Shown here: piece after piece, positions 35,652 through 43,791 of the stretch | Position numbering within the stretch: position 1 is the first letter of the stretch | Layout of the letters: each line of letters opens with the position of its first letter | NCBI RefSeq assembly: GCF_015500095.1 | Contig: NZ_CP062983.1 | Location: forward strand, 3,224,001-3,288,000 | From: Phototrophicus methaneseepsis | GTDB lineage: Bacteria > Chloroflexota > Anaerolineae > Aggregatilineales > Phototrophicaceae | DNA: 64,000 nt | Reading direction: 5' to 3' | Position numbers and translations under genes: made by a program | The notes under the pieces: model-generated | Seen by the model: the letters and a program-made list of their open reading frames with translations, nothing else | Told to the model about the DNA's origin: nothing | Database searches by the model: none

Positions 35652-36169
35652 CGAAGTATGGCAAACGTAAAGTTATCGAACAGAAACCTGTTCAACCTCT
35701 TGTGAAGAGCTTATCTCAGATTCCATCTCAAGTGGTCGCGGGTGTCGCGGTGGTTGCTACGATTGCTGTGGTAGTTATCTTGGCGTGGCCTAAGAGCACG
35801 GTCCCGGCTGATTTTGAGCCGCAGGTGTTTGGTGCTCCGAGCCTAGCAGTGCTGTCCGATGAGGTGATTGATCACGGCGATTTACCTGTCAACCAATTTG
35901 TAGAAACAGAATTTGTCGTTCAAAACGTAGGCGATGAAATCCTGCATATTCTCGATATGCCACAAATGGAAGTGATTGAGGGCTGCTGCCCTTCGCCAAT
36001 CATGGTAGATGATCGTTCGCTATCACCAGGCGAGATCACGACAATTCGTACTCGCTTTACCATGCATCCTGGTATGGATGGCCCGCACGAATTCCGTGTC
36101 CACGTTCGCACAACAGACCCCGAACAGCCTGACAAAGAGTTGACCATTCTCTCGAACTGGGTTTCGTAG
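35648..36169 (+). CDS. DUF1573-like membrane-anchored protein
   Basis: The 173-residue protein has one hydrophobic segment (about residues 29-48) and then an immunoglobulin-like beta domain: IDHGDLPVNQFVETEFVVQNVGDEILHILDMP and a CC pair (Cys113, Cys114) in EGCCPSP, ending in HVRTTDPEQPDKELTILSNWVS. This is the DUF1573 style, whose members are often next to thiol or metal proteins; the CC pair may bind metal. The ATG overlaps the previous stop as ATGA and has AAGGAA before it, so it is translationally coupled to the cupredoxin. Role unknown. Confidence 0.75.
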   Translation: MTKYGKRKVIEQKPVQPLVKSLSQIPSQVVAGVAVVATIAVVVILAWPKSTVPADFEPQVFGAPSLAVLSDEVIDHGDLPVNQFVETEFVVQNVGDEILHILDMPQMEVIEGCCPSPIMVDDRSLSPGEITTIRTRFTMHPGMDGPHEFRVHVRTTDPEQPDKELTILSNWVS

Positions 36170-36171
36170 TC

Positions 36172-37557
36172 ATGCTGAATCAGAAACGCCACGTCGATTT
36201 GCTGACAGCTTTCCCTATCCTGAAGCGCCTGCTGCGGTCGCGCAGCTTCCAGCCGGGGATGATGCTATTAACGCTGTTCGTGTTTACCTTGGTCATTCTG
36301 ACCGGGTTGTTTGGCACCCCGGCAGGCAGTCGTAACTTTGGCATCATCTTTGTGTGGATTGTGTGGTGGGGACTGCTCATCATCATGCTGGTGCCATTTA
36401 TGGGGCGTTTCTGGTGTTCGATCTGTCCAATTCCGGCACCGGGTGAATGGTTGCAGCGTCGCAACATCATCACCAAGAGGTTGCCAAAGCTCCGTACACT
36501 CAACAAACGCTGGCCGCGGCGATTTAAGAATATGTGGCTGCAAAACTTCGGCTTTCTGGCGGTCGCGCTTTTCAGCGTTATCATTCTGACCCGTCCGCAG
36601 GTGAGCGCGTGGCTCCTGTTGAGCTTTATCATGCTCGGCGTCGTGTTGAGTGTCTTCTACAAGAATCGTGTTTTTTGCCGCTATGTCTGCCCGGTGGGCG
36701 GGTTTATTGGTCTGTATTCGATGACATCGCCTCTGGAAGTACGCGTCAATGATCCCAGTGTCTGCTTGACCCATACCAGCAAGGACTGTGTCACTGGCAA
36801 CGAATACGGCTACGGCTGCCCCTGGATGGTGTACCCGGGCAGGCTCGACCGAAATATTGATTGCGGCATGTGCATGGAATGCCTCAAGACATGCCCAAAG
36901 AACAACATCGCCCTGAATCTTCGCCCATTTGGCACGGACCTCACCGTTCAGAAAGCACACAAACTCGACGAAGCCTACAAGGCCTTCATTATGTTGGCGT
37001 GTGCGATGGTCTACTCAATCGTGCTATTAGGCCCCTGGGGTGAACTGAAAAATGCGGCCAATATGCAGTCCCTACCGCACTGGTTGGCCTATGCGACGGG
37101 GTTCTTAACGTTCGTGCTGGTATTGGTCCCCGGCATTTTCGGCGTGTTTAGCTCCGCAAGCTGGCTGCTGATGAAACGATCCCTCCCGCTGCGCAAGGTC
37201 TTTATCGATTTCGCCTATACGCTGGTGCCGATGGGGCTAGCTGCGTGGGTCGCGTTCAGCCTGGGCTTTGTGCTCATCAACGGCAGTTATGCGCTGTCCG
37301 TATTATCTGATCCGTTTGGTTGGGGCTGGAACTTGTTCGGCACTGCGGAGGCTCCCTGGGTGCCCGCAGCGCCGCAGTTGATCGCCTTCCTACAAACCGG
37401 GGTACTGGTCGCAGGGCTGTTATTTTCTGTGCAGACAGGTTACAAGATCGCGCGTGAGCAGGTGGGGCGTCATCGTAAGGCCTTCACCGTGATGCTGCCC
37501 AACAGTTTCTTCCTCACGCTGGTGACAGTCGTTTTTATGTGGTTATACCTGGGATAG
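36172..37557 (+). CDS. Multi-pass polyferredoxin (NapH/CcoG-like 4Fe-4S membrane protein)
   Basis: The 461-residue protein has about nine hydrophobic segments and several Cys clusters: WCSICPIP, FCRYVCPVGG (as in NapH, NosR and CcoG), CLTHTSKDC, a GCPWMVYPG stretch and the 4Fe-4S binding motif CGMCMECLKTCPKNNIAL. Such proteins carry electrons between quinols and outside acceptors, or keep copper reduced during oxidase assembly (CcoG). The clusters sit in the central half with long membrane segments on both sides. It starts 2 bases after the DUF1573-like gene. The lack of an FMN motif separates it from NosR. Confidence 0.85.
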   Translation: MLNQKRHVDLLTAFPILKRLLRSRSFQPGMMLLTLFVFTLVILTGLFGTPAGSRNFGIIFVWIVWWGLLIIMLVPFMGRFWCSICPIPAPGEWLQRRNIITKRLPKLRTLNKRWPRRFKNMWLQNFGFLAVALFSVIILTRPQVSAWLLLSFIMLGVVLSVFYKNRVFCRYVCPVGGFIGLYSMTSPLEVRVNDPSVCLTHTSKDCVTGNEYGYGCPWMVYPGRLDRNIDCGMCMECLKTCPKNNIALNLRPFGTDLTVQKAHKLDEAYKAFIMLACAMVYSIVLLGPWGELKNAANMQSLPHWLAYATGFLTFVLVLVPGIFGVFSSASWLLMKRSLPLRKVFIDFAYTLVPMGLAAWVAFSLGFVLINGSYALSVLSDPFGWGWNLFGTAEAPWVPAAPQLIAFLQTGVLVAGLLFSVQTGYKIAREQVGRHRKAFTVMLPNSFFLTLVTVVFMWLYLG

Positions 37558-37561
37558 CTGG

Positions 37562-38545
37562 ATGACGTTTCGAGAAGCAGCGGCACGAACGATACTGGTA
37601 GTGATTCTCCTGGGTTTGCCAATTGGTATTCTTGGATACCGTTATGTGCTGCAACCGTTCCTGAGCCCGGAAACCACATTTGAGGTGCAGGCATATGCAC
37701 CGGAATCCGGCGGTTTTTCTCCGGCAGTCATCCAGGTTGAGGCAGGGAAGGAAGTGACGCTGCGCTTTACGTCGATGGATGTCACCCATGGTGTGGCTAT
37801 CGGGCCCGGTCTGGACGCCGCGATCGACCATATTGACCCTGGTGAACAGGGTGAAATTACGCTGACGTTCGATAAGCCGGGAACCTACACGTACTATTGC
37901 ACGACTTGGTGCAGTGCCGATCATTGGCGGATGCGTGGCATCATTGAAGTGCGCGACCCGGTAAATCCCGATTTGTTACCACAGGTTCAATCAGATCCGG
38001 TGATCGAGGGTTTGCTTGAGGAAGGGATCGATATCGATGCCGACCATGAGGGTGAAGCCTTGGCGATTGCGCCATCGGCAGCGCGTGGCGGCGATTTGAT
38101 CGAATCTGTCATCGTCCCTGATGAAGTTCGCCAGGTTGATTGGCAGCGTACCCATTCACCAGCGGAGGCACTGACAATCCTGCAAACGCAGAATGCATCC
38201 TATTCGGATGCGGAACTGCGAGATGTTATCGCCTATTTGTGGATGTTGAATACGACATCTACCGTCGATACCATTCAAACATACAATCAGAATTGCGCTG
38301 CGTGTCATGGCGAAAGTGGGAACGGGGCTGGCCCAGCCGCTTACCTGACAGCGGACGTCCCCGCTGTATTTGACGATCCTGGGTATATGTTCTCAATGCG
38401 CGCTGATGTGCTGTATGCCAAAATCCGGCGCGGCGGGATGGGAACGGATATGCCCAACTTCGGCACGTTGTTTACGCGAGAGGAAACCTGGGCGCTTGTC
38501 GACTATCTGTGGCTACTGGCTTTTGAACCAACTTTGAACGAGTAA
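37562..38545 (+). CDS. CuA cupredoxin fused to cytochrome c
   Basis: The 327-residue protein has a signal anchor (about 10-28), a cupredoxin domain (about 38-132) with a full CuA ligand set (His76, Cys113, Cys117, His121, Met124 in CTTWCSADHWRM), a linker, and a class I cytochrome c domain with heme motif CAACH (245-249) and axial Met297 in GTDMPNFG. Domain order is that of subunit II of caa3-type oxidases, without the two-helix hairpin of that subunit. Residues about 200-230 (SYSDAELRDVIAYLWML) resemble the last helix of another cytochrome c lacking a heme motif. Electrons could pass between heme and CuA on the outer side. It is the last gene of the operon. Confidence 0.88.
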   Translation: MTFREAAARTILVVILLGLPIGILGYRYVLQPFLSPETTFEVQAYAPESGGFSPAVIQVEAGKEVTLRFTSMDVTHGVAIGPGLDAAIDHIDPGEQGEITLTFDKPGTYTYYCTTWCSADHWRMRGIIEVRDPVNPDLLPQVQSDPVIEGLLEEGIDIDADHEGEALAIAPSAARGGDLIESVIVPDEVRQVDWQRTHSPAEALTILQTQNASYSDAELRDVIAYLWMLNTTSTVDTIQTYNQNCAACHGESGNGAGPAAYLTADVPAVFDDPGYMFSMRADVLYAKIRRGGMGTDMPNFGTLFTREETWALVDYLWLLAFEPTLNE

Positions 38546-38704
38546 TTTGCCGCAGAAAGTGCGGTAAGTCGCACTTGTTTCGTGTTATAAAGCAAAATCG
38601 GATAAGCCTCTATTTCGTCAGATTTTGACTTCGTCGTTTTGCATTATGCCCATGTCTTCACGTTTTAGCATATGACAATAATAGATAAAGTGTAGAATGC
38701 ATTG

Positions 38705-39781
38705 TCAGGCAGGTGAGGCATCGACAGCTATCTTAGTGCCAAGGTAGAGCGCCGGGTCTTTCTGGAATGCACCCTGGCAGACGGGACAGCAGAAATAATA
38801 AGTTGTTAGCTCGTGTTGGCAACTCCCATACGCCTGCTGCGGTTCAATGAAGGCACTACATACTGGATCGCGCACCAAGTTATCTGGTTGTGATTGTTCT
38901 GTCGTCGGTAAATAGGCTTGGAGCATGGTACCTCGACCAATCTCGCTTTCCAGCTTGAACCAACCGCCCAGGTTGTTGACGCGTTCCTGAATCCCCAGTA
39001 GACCATAATGATCTTGAAAGGCCAGATCACCCAGATTTGTCGGTGGAGGAAAGCCCTGACCGTTATCCTGAATCGATAACAGTACACCCTCTGACTGATA
39101 GTTCACATGGATATGGACGTGTTCTGCCGCACTATGGCGGGTCACATTGTAAAGGGCCTCTTGTGCCACACGAAATAACGTTAACTCCTGGGCCTCAACC
39201 ATGCGTCGCCTTTCTCCTTTGACATGAAGATGGCCTGTGATGCCATGCAATGCCCCAAGTTGCATCTCCAGTGCAGGGATCAAGCCCAACTCTTCTAATG
39301 CGGGCGGACGCAGCCCACCGATTAGATTGCGTAGATTGTTGACGATTTCTACCGCCTGCTCACGTGCCAGTTGCAACATCTGAGCAGCGCGGTCAGGATC
39401 CGTCTTGAGCCAGTTGCGTGCTATATCGATGCCCTGGGTTACAGCAATCGTCGATTGAACCGTATCATCATGAAGTTCCCGAGCGATGCGTTTGCGTTCG
39501 TTTTCCTGCCCATCTGCTAATTGCTCGGCAAAGGCACGTCGCTGTTCCTGGGCGCGTCCTACATGCCCAACCATACCGGACATTGCCCGCTGTAGTTCTC
39601 GGATTTCAGGAATGCCACCACACTGACGCTCGAAGGAGTTGAAGTTGCCCTCCGTTAGCGATTCCGCTTGAAGTACCAGTTTATGCAGTGGCCGGAGCAC
39701 GCGAAAAAAGAACCAGAGGTTGCTCACTACGAACAATGAACCCCCGATACAGCAGAGTTCAAATAGGGTTGTATGGGTCAT
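38705..39781 (-). CDS. NarL-type sensor histidine kinase with C-terminal YHS-like metal domain
   Basis: The 358-residue kinase has one membrane segment (about 7-26), a HAMP-like linker, a HisKA_3 dimerisation helix with ERKRIARELHDD (His104 the phosphorylation site), an ATP-binding domain (TRHSAAEHVHIHV, NGQGFPP, HYGLLGIQERVNNLGG) and, unusually, a YHS-type tail: RDPVC (Cys308), Cys321, YYFCCPVC (Cys331, 332, 335), GAF.KDP..YLG. YHS domains bind copper or other metals via these cysteines, so the tail may sense cytoplasmic copper and tune the kinase. ATG overlaps the response regulator stop as ATGA; the two are co-translated. The input is inferred. Confidence 0.9.
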   Translation of the reverse strand: MTHTTLFELCCIGGSLFVVSNLWFFFRVLRPLHKLVLQAESLTEGNFNSFERQCGGIPEIRELQRAMSGMVGHVGRAQEQRRAFAEQLADGQENERKRIARELHDDTVQSTIAVTQGIDIARNWLKTDPDRAAQMLQLAREQAVEIVNNLRNLIGGLRPPALEELGLIPALEMQLGALHGITGHLHVKGERRRMVEAQELTLFRVAQEALYNVTRHSAAEHVHIHVNYQSEGVLLSIQDNGQGFPPPTNLGDLAFQDHYGLLGIQERVNNLGGWFKLESEIGRGTMLQAYLPTTEQSQPDNLVRDPVCSAFIEPQQAYGSCQHELTTYYFCCPVCQGAFQKDPALYLGTKIAVDASPA

Positions 39782-40419
39782 ACGTTGTTGGCTCCTTCCA
39801 TGCTGATAAAGCCATGTTGCAACGCAATCGCGACCGCCTCTGTGCGGCTCGTCACGCCAAACTTCTGATAGATATTCTTCAGGTGTCCCTGTACGGTACG
39901 ATCCGAGATGAAGAGGATTTTTCCGATTTCCTTATTCGTTTTGCCTTGGCTGGCCTGGGCCAGCACCTCGAGTTCACGGTCTGTTAGACCCTCAATTTGC
40001 GTTGACATCTCCGAAATGTGTTTGCGGGCGCGTGCCAGCGTTTCAGCATCATAGACTTTACGACCAACAGCGACTTCATTCAACGCTTTATACAATTCAG
40101 CAAGTTCGGCTGTCTTTAGAATAAAGCCATCAGCACCGGCATCTAGCAGGGCATGAACATAAGCGGGTTCATCGTAAGCGGTGAGCACTAGAATACGGAT
40201 GTCGGGGTAATCGTGTCGGATGCGCCGTGTCGCCTCGACGCCGGTTAATTCGGGCAGATGAATATCCATCACCACCACATCGGGATGATGTGTCCCTGCC
40301 ATCTCAACGGCTTCACGACCGTTGGTTGCTTCACCGACGACGTTCACGCCCATACTCTCCAGATAGAAGCGTGTTCCTTGCCGCACCAACTTGTGATCTT
40401 CCGCCAGCAATACGTTCAT
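39778..40419 (-). CDS. NarL/LuxR-family response regulator
   Basis: The 213-residue protein has a receiver domain (LLAEDHKLVRQGTRFYLES; Asp52 in VVVMDIHLP is the phosphoacceptor; Lys in ADGFILKTA) and a LuxR helix-turn-helix (LTDRELEVLAQASQGKTNKEIGKILFISDRTVQGHLKNIYQKFGVTSRTEAV). It works with the following kinase, coupled by a 4-base overlap. ATG 40419 has GGAG 8 bases upstream; an earlier GTG (40446) lacks one. A CGCCAAATGGCG palindrome stands 60 bases upstream, as before the other units of the block, so the regulator may bind it and control the whole set; that is an inference. Confidence 0.93.
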   Translation of the reverse strand: MNVLLAEDHKLVRQGTRFYLESMGVNVVGEATNGREAVEMAGTHHPDVVVMDIHLPELTGVEATRRIRHDYPDIRILVLTAYDEPAYVHALLDAGADGFILKTAELAELYKALNEVAVGRKVYDAETLARARKHISEMSTQIEGLTDRELEVLAQASQGKTNKEIGKILFISDRTVQGHLKNIYQKFGVTSRTEAVAIALQHGFISMEGANNV

Positions 40420-40478
40420 GTTTCCGACTCCGTTTGACTTGTTCACCTATGATACCGTGCGAATCGTATTTTAAGACC

Positions 40479-40490
40479 CGCCAAATGGCG
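40479..40490. promoter_or_regulatory. CGCCAAATGGCG palindrome, copy 2 (divergent promoter)
   Basis: An exact copy of the 12 bases seen at 34617, in the 140-base gap between the response regulator (minus) and the copper chaperone (plus). One site could serve both directions. Confidence 0.65.
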
Positions 40491-40559
40491 TATGCCATTC
40501 AAACGAGACAGATTTATACTGAAAATCAAAGCAAGCGTGTAGCAACATGGAGGTTTTTC

Positions 40560-40769
40560 ATGGAAACGAAAACAGTTAAAGTTCCTAATGTTGGTTGTAA
40601 TGGCTGCGTCAACACGATCAAGAGCGAAGTCAGCGAACTAGCCGGTGTCCTCAAAGTTGAAGGCAATCCCGAAACTCAACTGGTCACCATCCAATGGGAC
40701 AACCCGGCGGATTGGGACGCTATCCGGGGCAAAATGGCAGAGATCGATTACGCGCCTGAAGAAGCTTAA
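40560..40769 (+). CDS. CopZ-like heavy-metal-associated (HMA) chaperone
   Basis: The 69-residue protein is a lone HMA domain: TVKVPNVGCNGCVNTIKSEVSELAGVLKVEGNPETQLVTIQWDNPADWDAIRGKMAEIDYAPEEA. The metal motif is CNGC (Cys13 and Cys16), a variant of CxxC. Such proteins carry Cu(I) to a P-type ATPase. GGAGG is 7 bases before the ATG. A longer frame upstream runs across the promoter and is not used. The gene is divergent from the two-component system, and ends at a strong terminator. It should hand copper to the nearby CopB-type ATPase or take part in sensing. Confidence 0.9.
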   Translation: METKTVKVPNVGCNGCVNTIKSEVSELAGVLKVEGNPETQLVTIQWDNPADWDAIRGKMAEIDYAPEEA

Positions 40770-40791
40770 CACGTTCTTTGAGACGGAAAGA

Positions 40792-40828
40792 AAAAAGCGC
40801 CGATGTGAACCTAACATCGGCGCTTTTT
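40792..40828 (+). terminator. Strong intrinsic terminator
   Basis: A-rich GCGCCGATGT pairs perfectly with ACATCGGCGC around GAACCTA, followed by TTTTT. It closes the HMA chaperone gene. Confidence 0.9.
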
Positions 40829-40957
40829 AGTTGCATATTTTCCAGTTGGAAGTGGTTAGCTATTTCCTTAGGCTCGATGAATGCCGAGAGCCAGCCATAC
40901 CGATACGGTTTATTCCACAGTGATTTGTTGCCAGTAAAATAAACCATAAAACTAGAA

Positions 40958-40990
40958 GTAAAATACATGGCCCACTAGAAGTGAGCCATG
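40958..40990 (-). terminator. Terminator of the CopB-type ATPase gene
   Basis: CATGGCTCACT and AGTGGGCCATG (minus strand) pair with one mismatch around a 3-base loop and are followed by a T-rich stretch (TATTTTAC). It lies 35 bases past the ATPase stop. Confidence 0.65.
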
Positions 40991-41002
40991 CGCTATTTGG
41001 CG
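40991..41002. promoter_or_regulatory. Degenerate copy of the shared palindrome
   Basis: CGCTATTTGGCG is the reverse of CGCCAAATAGCG, one base from the exact 12-mer. It lies just past the end of the ATPase gene rather than before a gene, so a regulatory role here is doubtful. Confidence 0.3.
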
Positions 41003-41024
41003 TGTTTTGCGGAGGTTTACCGGG

Positions 41025-43133
41025 TTAAGCGGCGGAAGCAGAAAGTTCAGTTCGCCTGAGGAGTTGAGCATTGATTGCGACGATGATGGTGCTCAGCGAC
41101 ATGAACACGGCACCAACTGCCGGAGATAGCACGAAGCCAACAGGTGCCAGGATGCCCGCAGCCAACGGCAAAGCAACGACATTATAGCCCATCGCCCAGA
41201 TTAGATTCTGTATCATCTTGCGGTACGTCGCTTGGCTGAGCTCAAAGATTTTGACCACATCCAACGGGTTGCTCTGGACAAGGATAATCCCGGCAGATTC
41301 GATGGCGACATCCGTCCCACTGCCAATGGCAATGCCGATGTCGGCACGGGTCAGGGCAGGTGCATCGTTCACACCATCACCCACCATCGCCACTTTTTTG
41401 CCCTGGCTTTGGAGTTCCGCGACCTTCTGATCCTTGTGTTCGGGGAGCACTTCTGCAAATACGGTGTCGATCCCCAACTGACGGGCGACCGCATCCGCTA
41501 CATGTTGGCTGTCGCCAGTCAACATCGCCACTTCGATGTTCATCTCGTGCAAACGCTGAATAGCTTCTTTGCTCTCCTCGCGGATGACATCCGCCAGGGC
41601 AAAAGCGGCTGCAACCTGATTATCGACGACCATGTAGACGACCGTTTGGGCATCCGCATTGGCTTGATCCCGGAATGCGCTCATCTCTCCCGATAGATCG
41701 AGTTCCAGCATTTCGAGCAAACGTGGCCCACCAACGTAAACCTCTTCGCCTTCATGAATCGCCTTAATACCGCGTCCCTTGATGGCTTCAAAGTCCCTGA
41801 TAGATGCGGGTGATACGCCAGCTTCCTCGGCTTTGCGGCGGATACCGCGTGCGATTGGATGCTCGGAGTCTCCTTCAACGGCGAGCGCCAGTGACAATGC
41901 CCGATTTTCGTCCCAACCTTCGGCGGTCACCATATTGGCAACGCCAAAACGCCCTTCGGTCAGTGTGCCGGTTTTGTCGAAGATCACCGTATTAACTTGG
42001 CGAGCCTCTTCCAGCGCCAGTCGATTACGTACTAGAATACCGTTGCGTGCGCCTATTGACGTACTGATCGCGACAACCAGCGGAATCGCCAGACCTAATG
42101 CATGGGGGCAGGCGATAACCAGTACCGTCACAACACGCTCCAAAACTTCGACTTCGAAACCCACTGCAATAACCCATAGCACAGCAGTGATCGCTGCGAC
42201 AGCGATCGCAACGTAGAACAACCATCCCGCAGCCTTATCTGCAAGGATTTGTGTATTCGATTTACTGCCTTGTGCTTCCTCCACGAGCCGCATGATGCCC
42301 GCTAGTGCCGTGTCATCGCCGGTTGCTGATACACGTACCCTCAGACTGCCGTCACCGTTGATTGTGCCGCCGATTACGCTGTCACCTTCGCTTTTCTCGA
42401 CTGGCTTCGACTCGCCCGTGATCATAGATTCATTGAGGTCTGAATGTCCTTCGATGATCTCCCCATCTGCGGGCACACTCGTACCAGGGCGCACTAGGAC
42501 GACATCACCATTGCTCAGATCAGCCAGACTTACTTGTTCAACCTGGCCATCTTCAGTCACACGTTCGGCCGTATCTGGCATCAGTTTTGCCAGTTCATTC
42601 AGCGCACCCGACGCTTGCCGGACACTCCGCATTTCCATCCAGTGCCCCAGCAGCATAATGTCGATCAGCGTTGCCATCTCCCAAAAGAACCCGCTTCCTG
42701 GTGAGGCAAAGACGGCAAAGAGACTGTAGACGAACGCTGTGGTGATGGCCAACGAAATAAGAGTCATCATGCCCGGTTTGCGATTCTGGATCTCAGGTAT
42801 TGCCATTTGCAAGAAAGGCATGCCACCGTAGAAGAAGATCAGGATGGCAAAGCCGGGTCCAATGAGATTGCTACCTGTGAACTCTGGCATAGAGAAGCCG
42901 AACCATGACTGGATCATGGGGCTGAATAACAGCACGGGGATCGTCAGTACGAGGCTGACCCAGAAGCGGTTGCGAAACATCATTTCGTGACCGCTATGGT
43001 CAACACCATGTCCACCGTGCCCCTGATGGGCGTCGTGATTGTGATGGGCGTGACCGTGTGAATGTGTGTGTTCATCCCCCATATGATGGGATTGCTCGTG
43101 TGTATCCTGCGATACAGGTTTATGATGTTCCAT
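41025..43133 (-). CDS. copB: CopB-type copper-translocating P-type ATPase
   Basis: The 702-residue P1B ATPase begins with a His-rich tail (residues 1-50, dense HxH and HGH runs) instead of CxxC domains. It has TGES (actuator), the membrane metal site [10 protein letters not shown] (the CPH triad of CopB rather than CPC), [12 protein letters not shown] (phosphorylated Asp), [13 protein letters not shown] (nucleotide domain) and [10 protein letters not shown]. About eight membrane segments are visible. CopB pumps copper (Cu(I), Cu(II) or silver) out of the cytoplasm at the cost of ATP. It is downstream of, and on the same strand as, a rhodanese lipoprotein gene, 24 bases away. It ends before a terminator-like hairpin. 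Confidence 0.95.
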   Translation of the reverse strand: MEHHKPVSQDTHEQSHHMGDEHTHSHGHAHHNHDAHQGHGGHGVDHSGHEMMFRNRFWVSLVLTIPVLLFSPMIQSWFGFSMPEFTGSNLIGPGFAILIFFYGGMPFLQMAIPEIQNRKPGMMTLISLAITTAFVYSLFAVFASPGSGFFWEMATLIDIMLLGHWMEMRSVRQASGALNELAKLMPDTAERVTEDGQVEQVSLADLSNGDVVLVRPGTSVPADGEIIEGHSDLNESMITGESKPVEKSEGDSVIGGTINGDGSLRVRVSATGDDTALAGIMRLVEEAQGSKSNTQILADKAAGWLFYVAIAVAAITAVLWVIAVGFEVEVLERVVTVLVIACPHALGLAIPLVVAISTSIGARNGILVRNRLALEEARQVNTVIFDKTGTLTEGRFGVANMVTAEGWDENRALSLALAVEGDSEHPIARGIRRKAEEAGVSPASIRDFEAIKGRGIKAIHEGEEVYVGGPRLLEMLELDLSGEMSAFRDQANADAQTVVYMVVDNQVAAAFALADVIREESKEAIQRLHEMNIEVAMLTGDSQHVADAVARQLGIDTVFAEVLPEHKDQKVAELQSQGKKVAMVGDGVNDAPALTRADIGIAIGSGTDVAIESAGIILVQSNPLDVVKIFELSQATYRKMIQNLIWAMGYNVVALPLAAGILAPVGFVLSPAVGAVFMSLSTIIVAINAQLLRRTELSASAA

Positions 43134-43157
43134 TCTGATTTTCCTACTAACTGTCCA

Positions 43158-43610
43158 TTATTGACTGTTCACTAATGATCGTCCGCTAGATTGCCATGCA
43201 TACATACCGCCTGGCACGTCATAAACCTGGGTGTATCCCAGCTTAACGAGGTCCTGTGCTGCCTGTTCGCTCATGTTGCCAGAGCTACAGTAGAGTACGA
43301 TGGGAGCATTCTTATCTGGCAGAGCTTCTGTTAGCGCTTCAATGTCGTTAAAGGCGATGTTGGCATCTGTGCCTTCGATTTCACCCTGGTAAGGAATGTG
43401 TACGTTGACGATGGTATAAGCTTGGTCATCGTCGGATACGATGTTGGCTAGTTCATCAATGGACATTGTATGATATGTAGCCGTCGTTTCAGTACCCGGT
43501 TCAGTATCCGGCGATGCTGTCGGTGTACTCTCGTTGTTCGTCGGTGTGCAAGCGCTGATAAAGATCATGATCCCAGCAGCCAACACCATCCCCGCAATTC
43601 GCATTCTCAC
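43158..43610 (-). CDS. Rhodanese-domain lipoprotein
   Basis: The 150-residue protein has a lipobox (FISAC, Cys21) and an outer rhodanese domain: IDELANIVSDDDQAYTIVNVHIPYQGEIEGTDANIAF, catalytic loop YCSSGNMSEQAAQDLV (Cys108) and GYTQVYDVPGGMYAW. Rhodaneses carry a persulfide on that Cys and pass sulfur to thiols or cyanide. Lipid attachment places it on the outside face of the membrane. It heads the operon with the CopB-type ATPase, so sulfur or thiol chemistry may go with copper handling. A palindrome near the start of the divergent region (43733) may serve it. Confidence 0.88.
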   Translation of the reverse strand: MRMRIAGMVLAAGIMIFISACTPTNNESTPTASPDTEPGTETTATYHTMSIDELANIVSDDDQAYTIVNVHIPYQGEIEGTDANIAFNDIEALTEALPDKNAPIVLYCSSGNMSEQAAQDLVKLGYTQVYDVPGGMYAWQSSGRSLVNSQ

Positions 43611-43732
43611 GCTCCTTCAACTGGCTTCGTTTGATAAAGTCACATTAACGGAGGTTTGTTACAAAGACATCCGCTATCTGGCTTAGTCACAATCTCTTGA
43701 AGTTCCCACATTCCCAATTCTTGCCAAAAATG

Positions 43733-43744
43733 AGCCAAATGGCG
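43733..43744. promoter_or_regulatory. CGCCAAATGGCG palindrome, copy 3 (one change)
   Basis: AGCCAAATGGCG differs from the other two copies by its first base; the inner 10 bases GCCAAATGGC are identical. It lies in the 180-base divergent region between the rhodanese-ATPase operon (minus) and the DUF2085 gene (plus). Confidence 0.6.
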
Positions 43745-43772
43745 GGGATACGGCCCCGTACGAAAGCGGTAA

Positions 43773-43789
43773 GCTCCTTTTTTAGGAGC
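43773..43789 (+). promoter_or_regulatory. Hairpin covering the ribosome binding site
   Basis: GCTCCT and AGGAGC pair perfectly around five T, so the AGGAG of the DUF2085 gene, which ends just 3 bases before the ATG, is in a stem. It could act as a translation switch (thermometer-like or protein-dependent). Confidence 0.5.
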
Positions 43790-43791
43790 AA

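Noticed and set aside
40991-41002. Fourth copy of the palindrome as an operator
   Set aside because: It lies after a gene end, next to a terminator, with no start downstream on either strand within reach.
34741-43133. The copper block as a cbb3-oxidase assembly locus (ccoGHIS) or a nos operon
   Set aside because: The polyferredoxin and ATPase resemble ccoG and ccoI, but ccoN/O/P, ccoH, ccoS, nosZ and nosD are all absent, the ATPase has CPH rather than CPC, and CuA proteins take the place of the expected partners.
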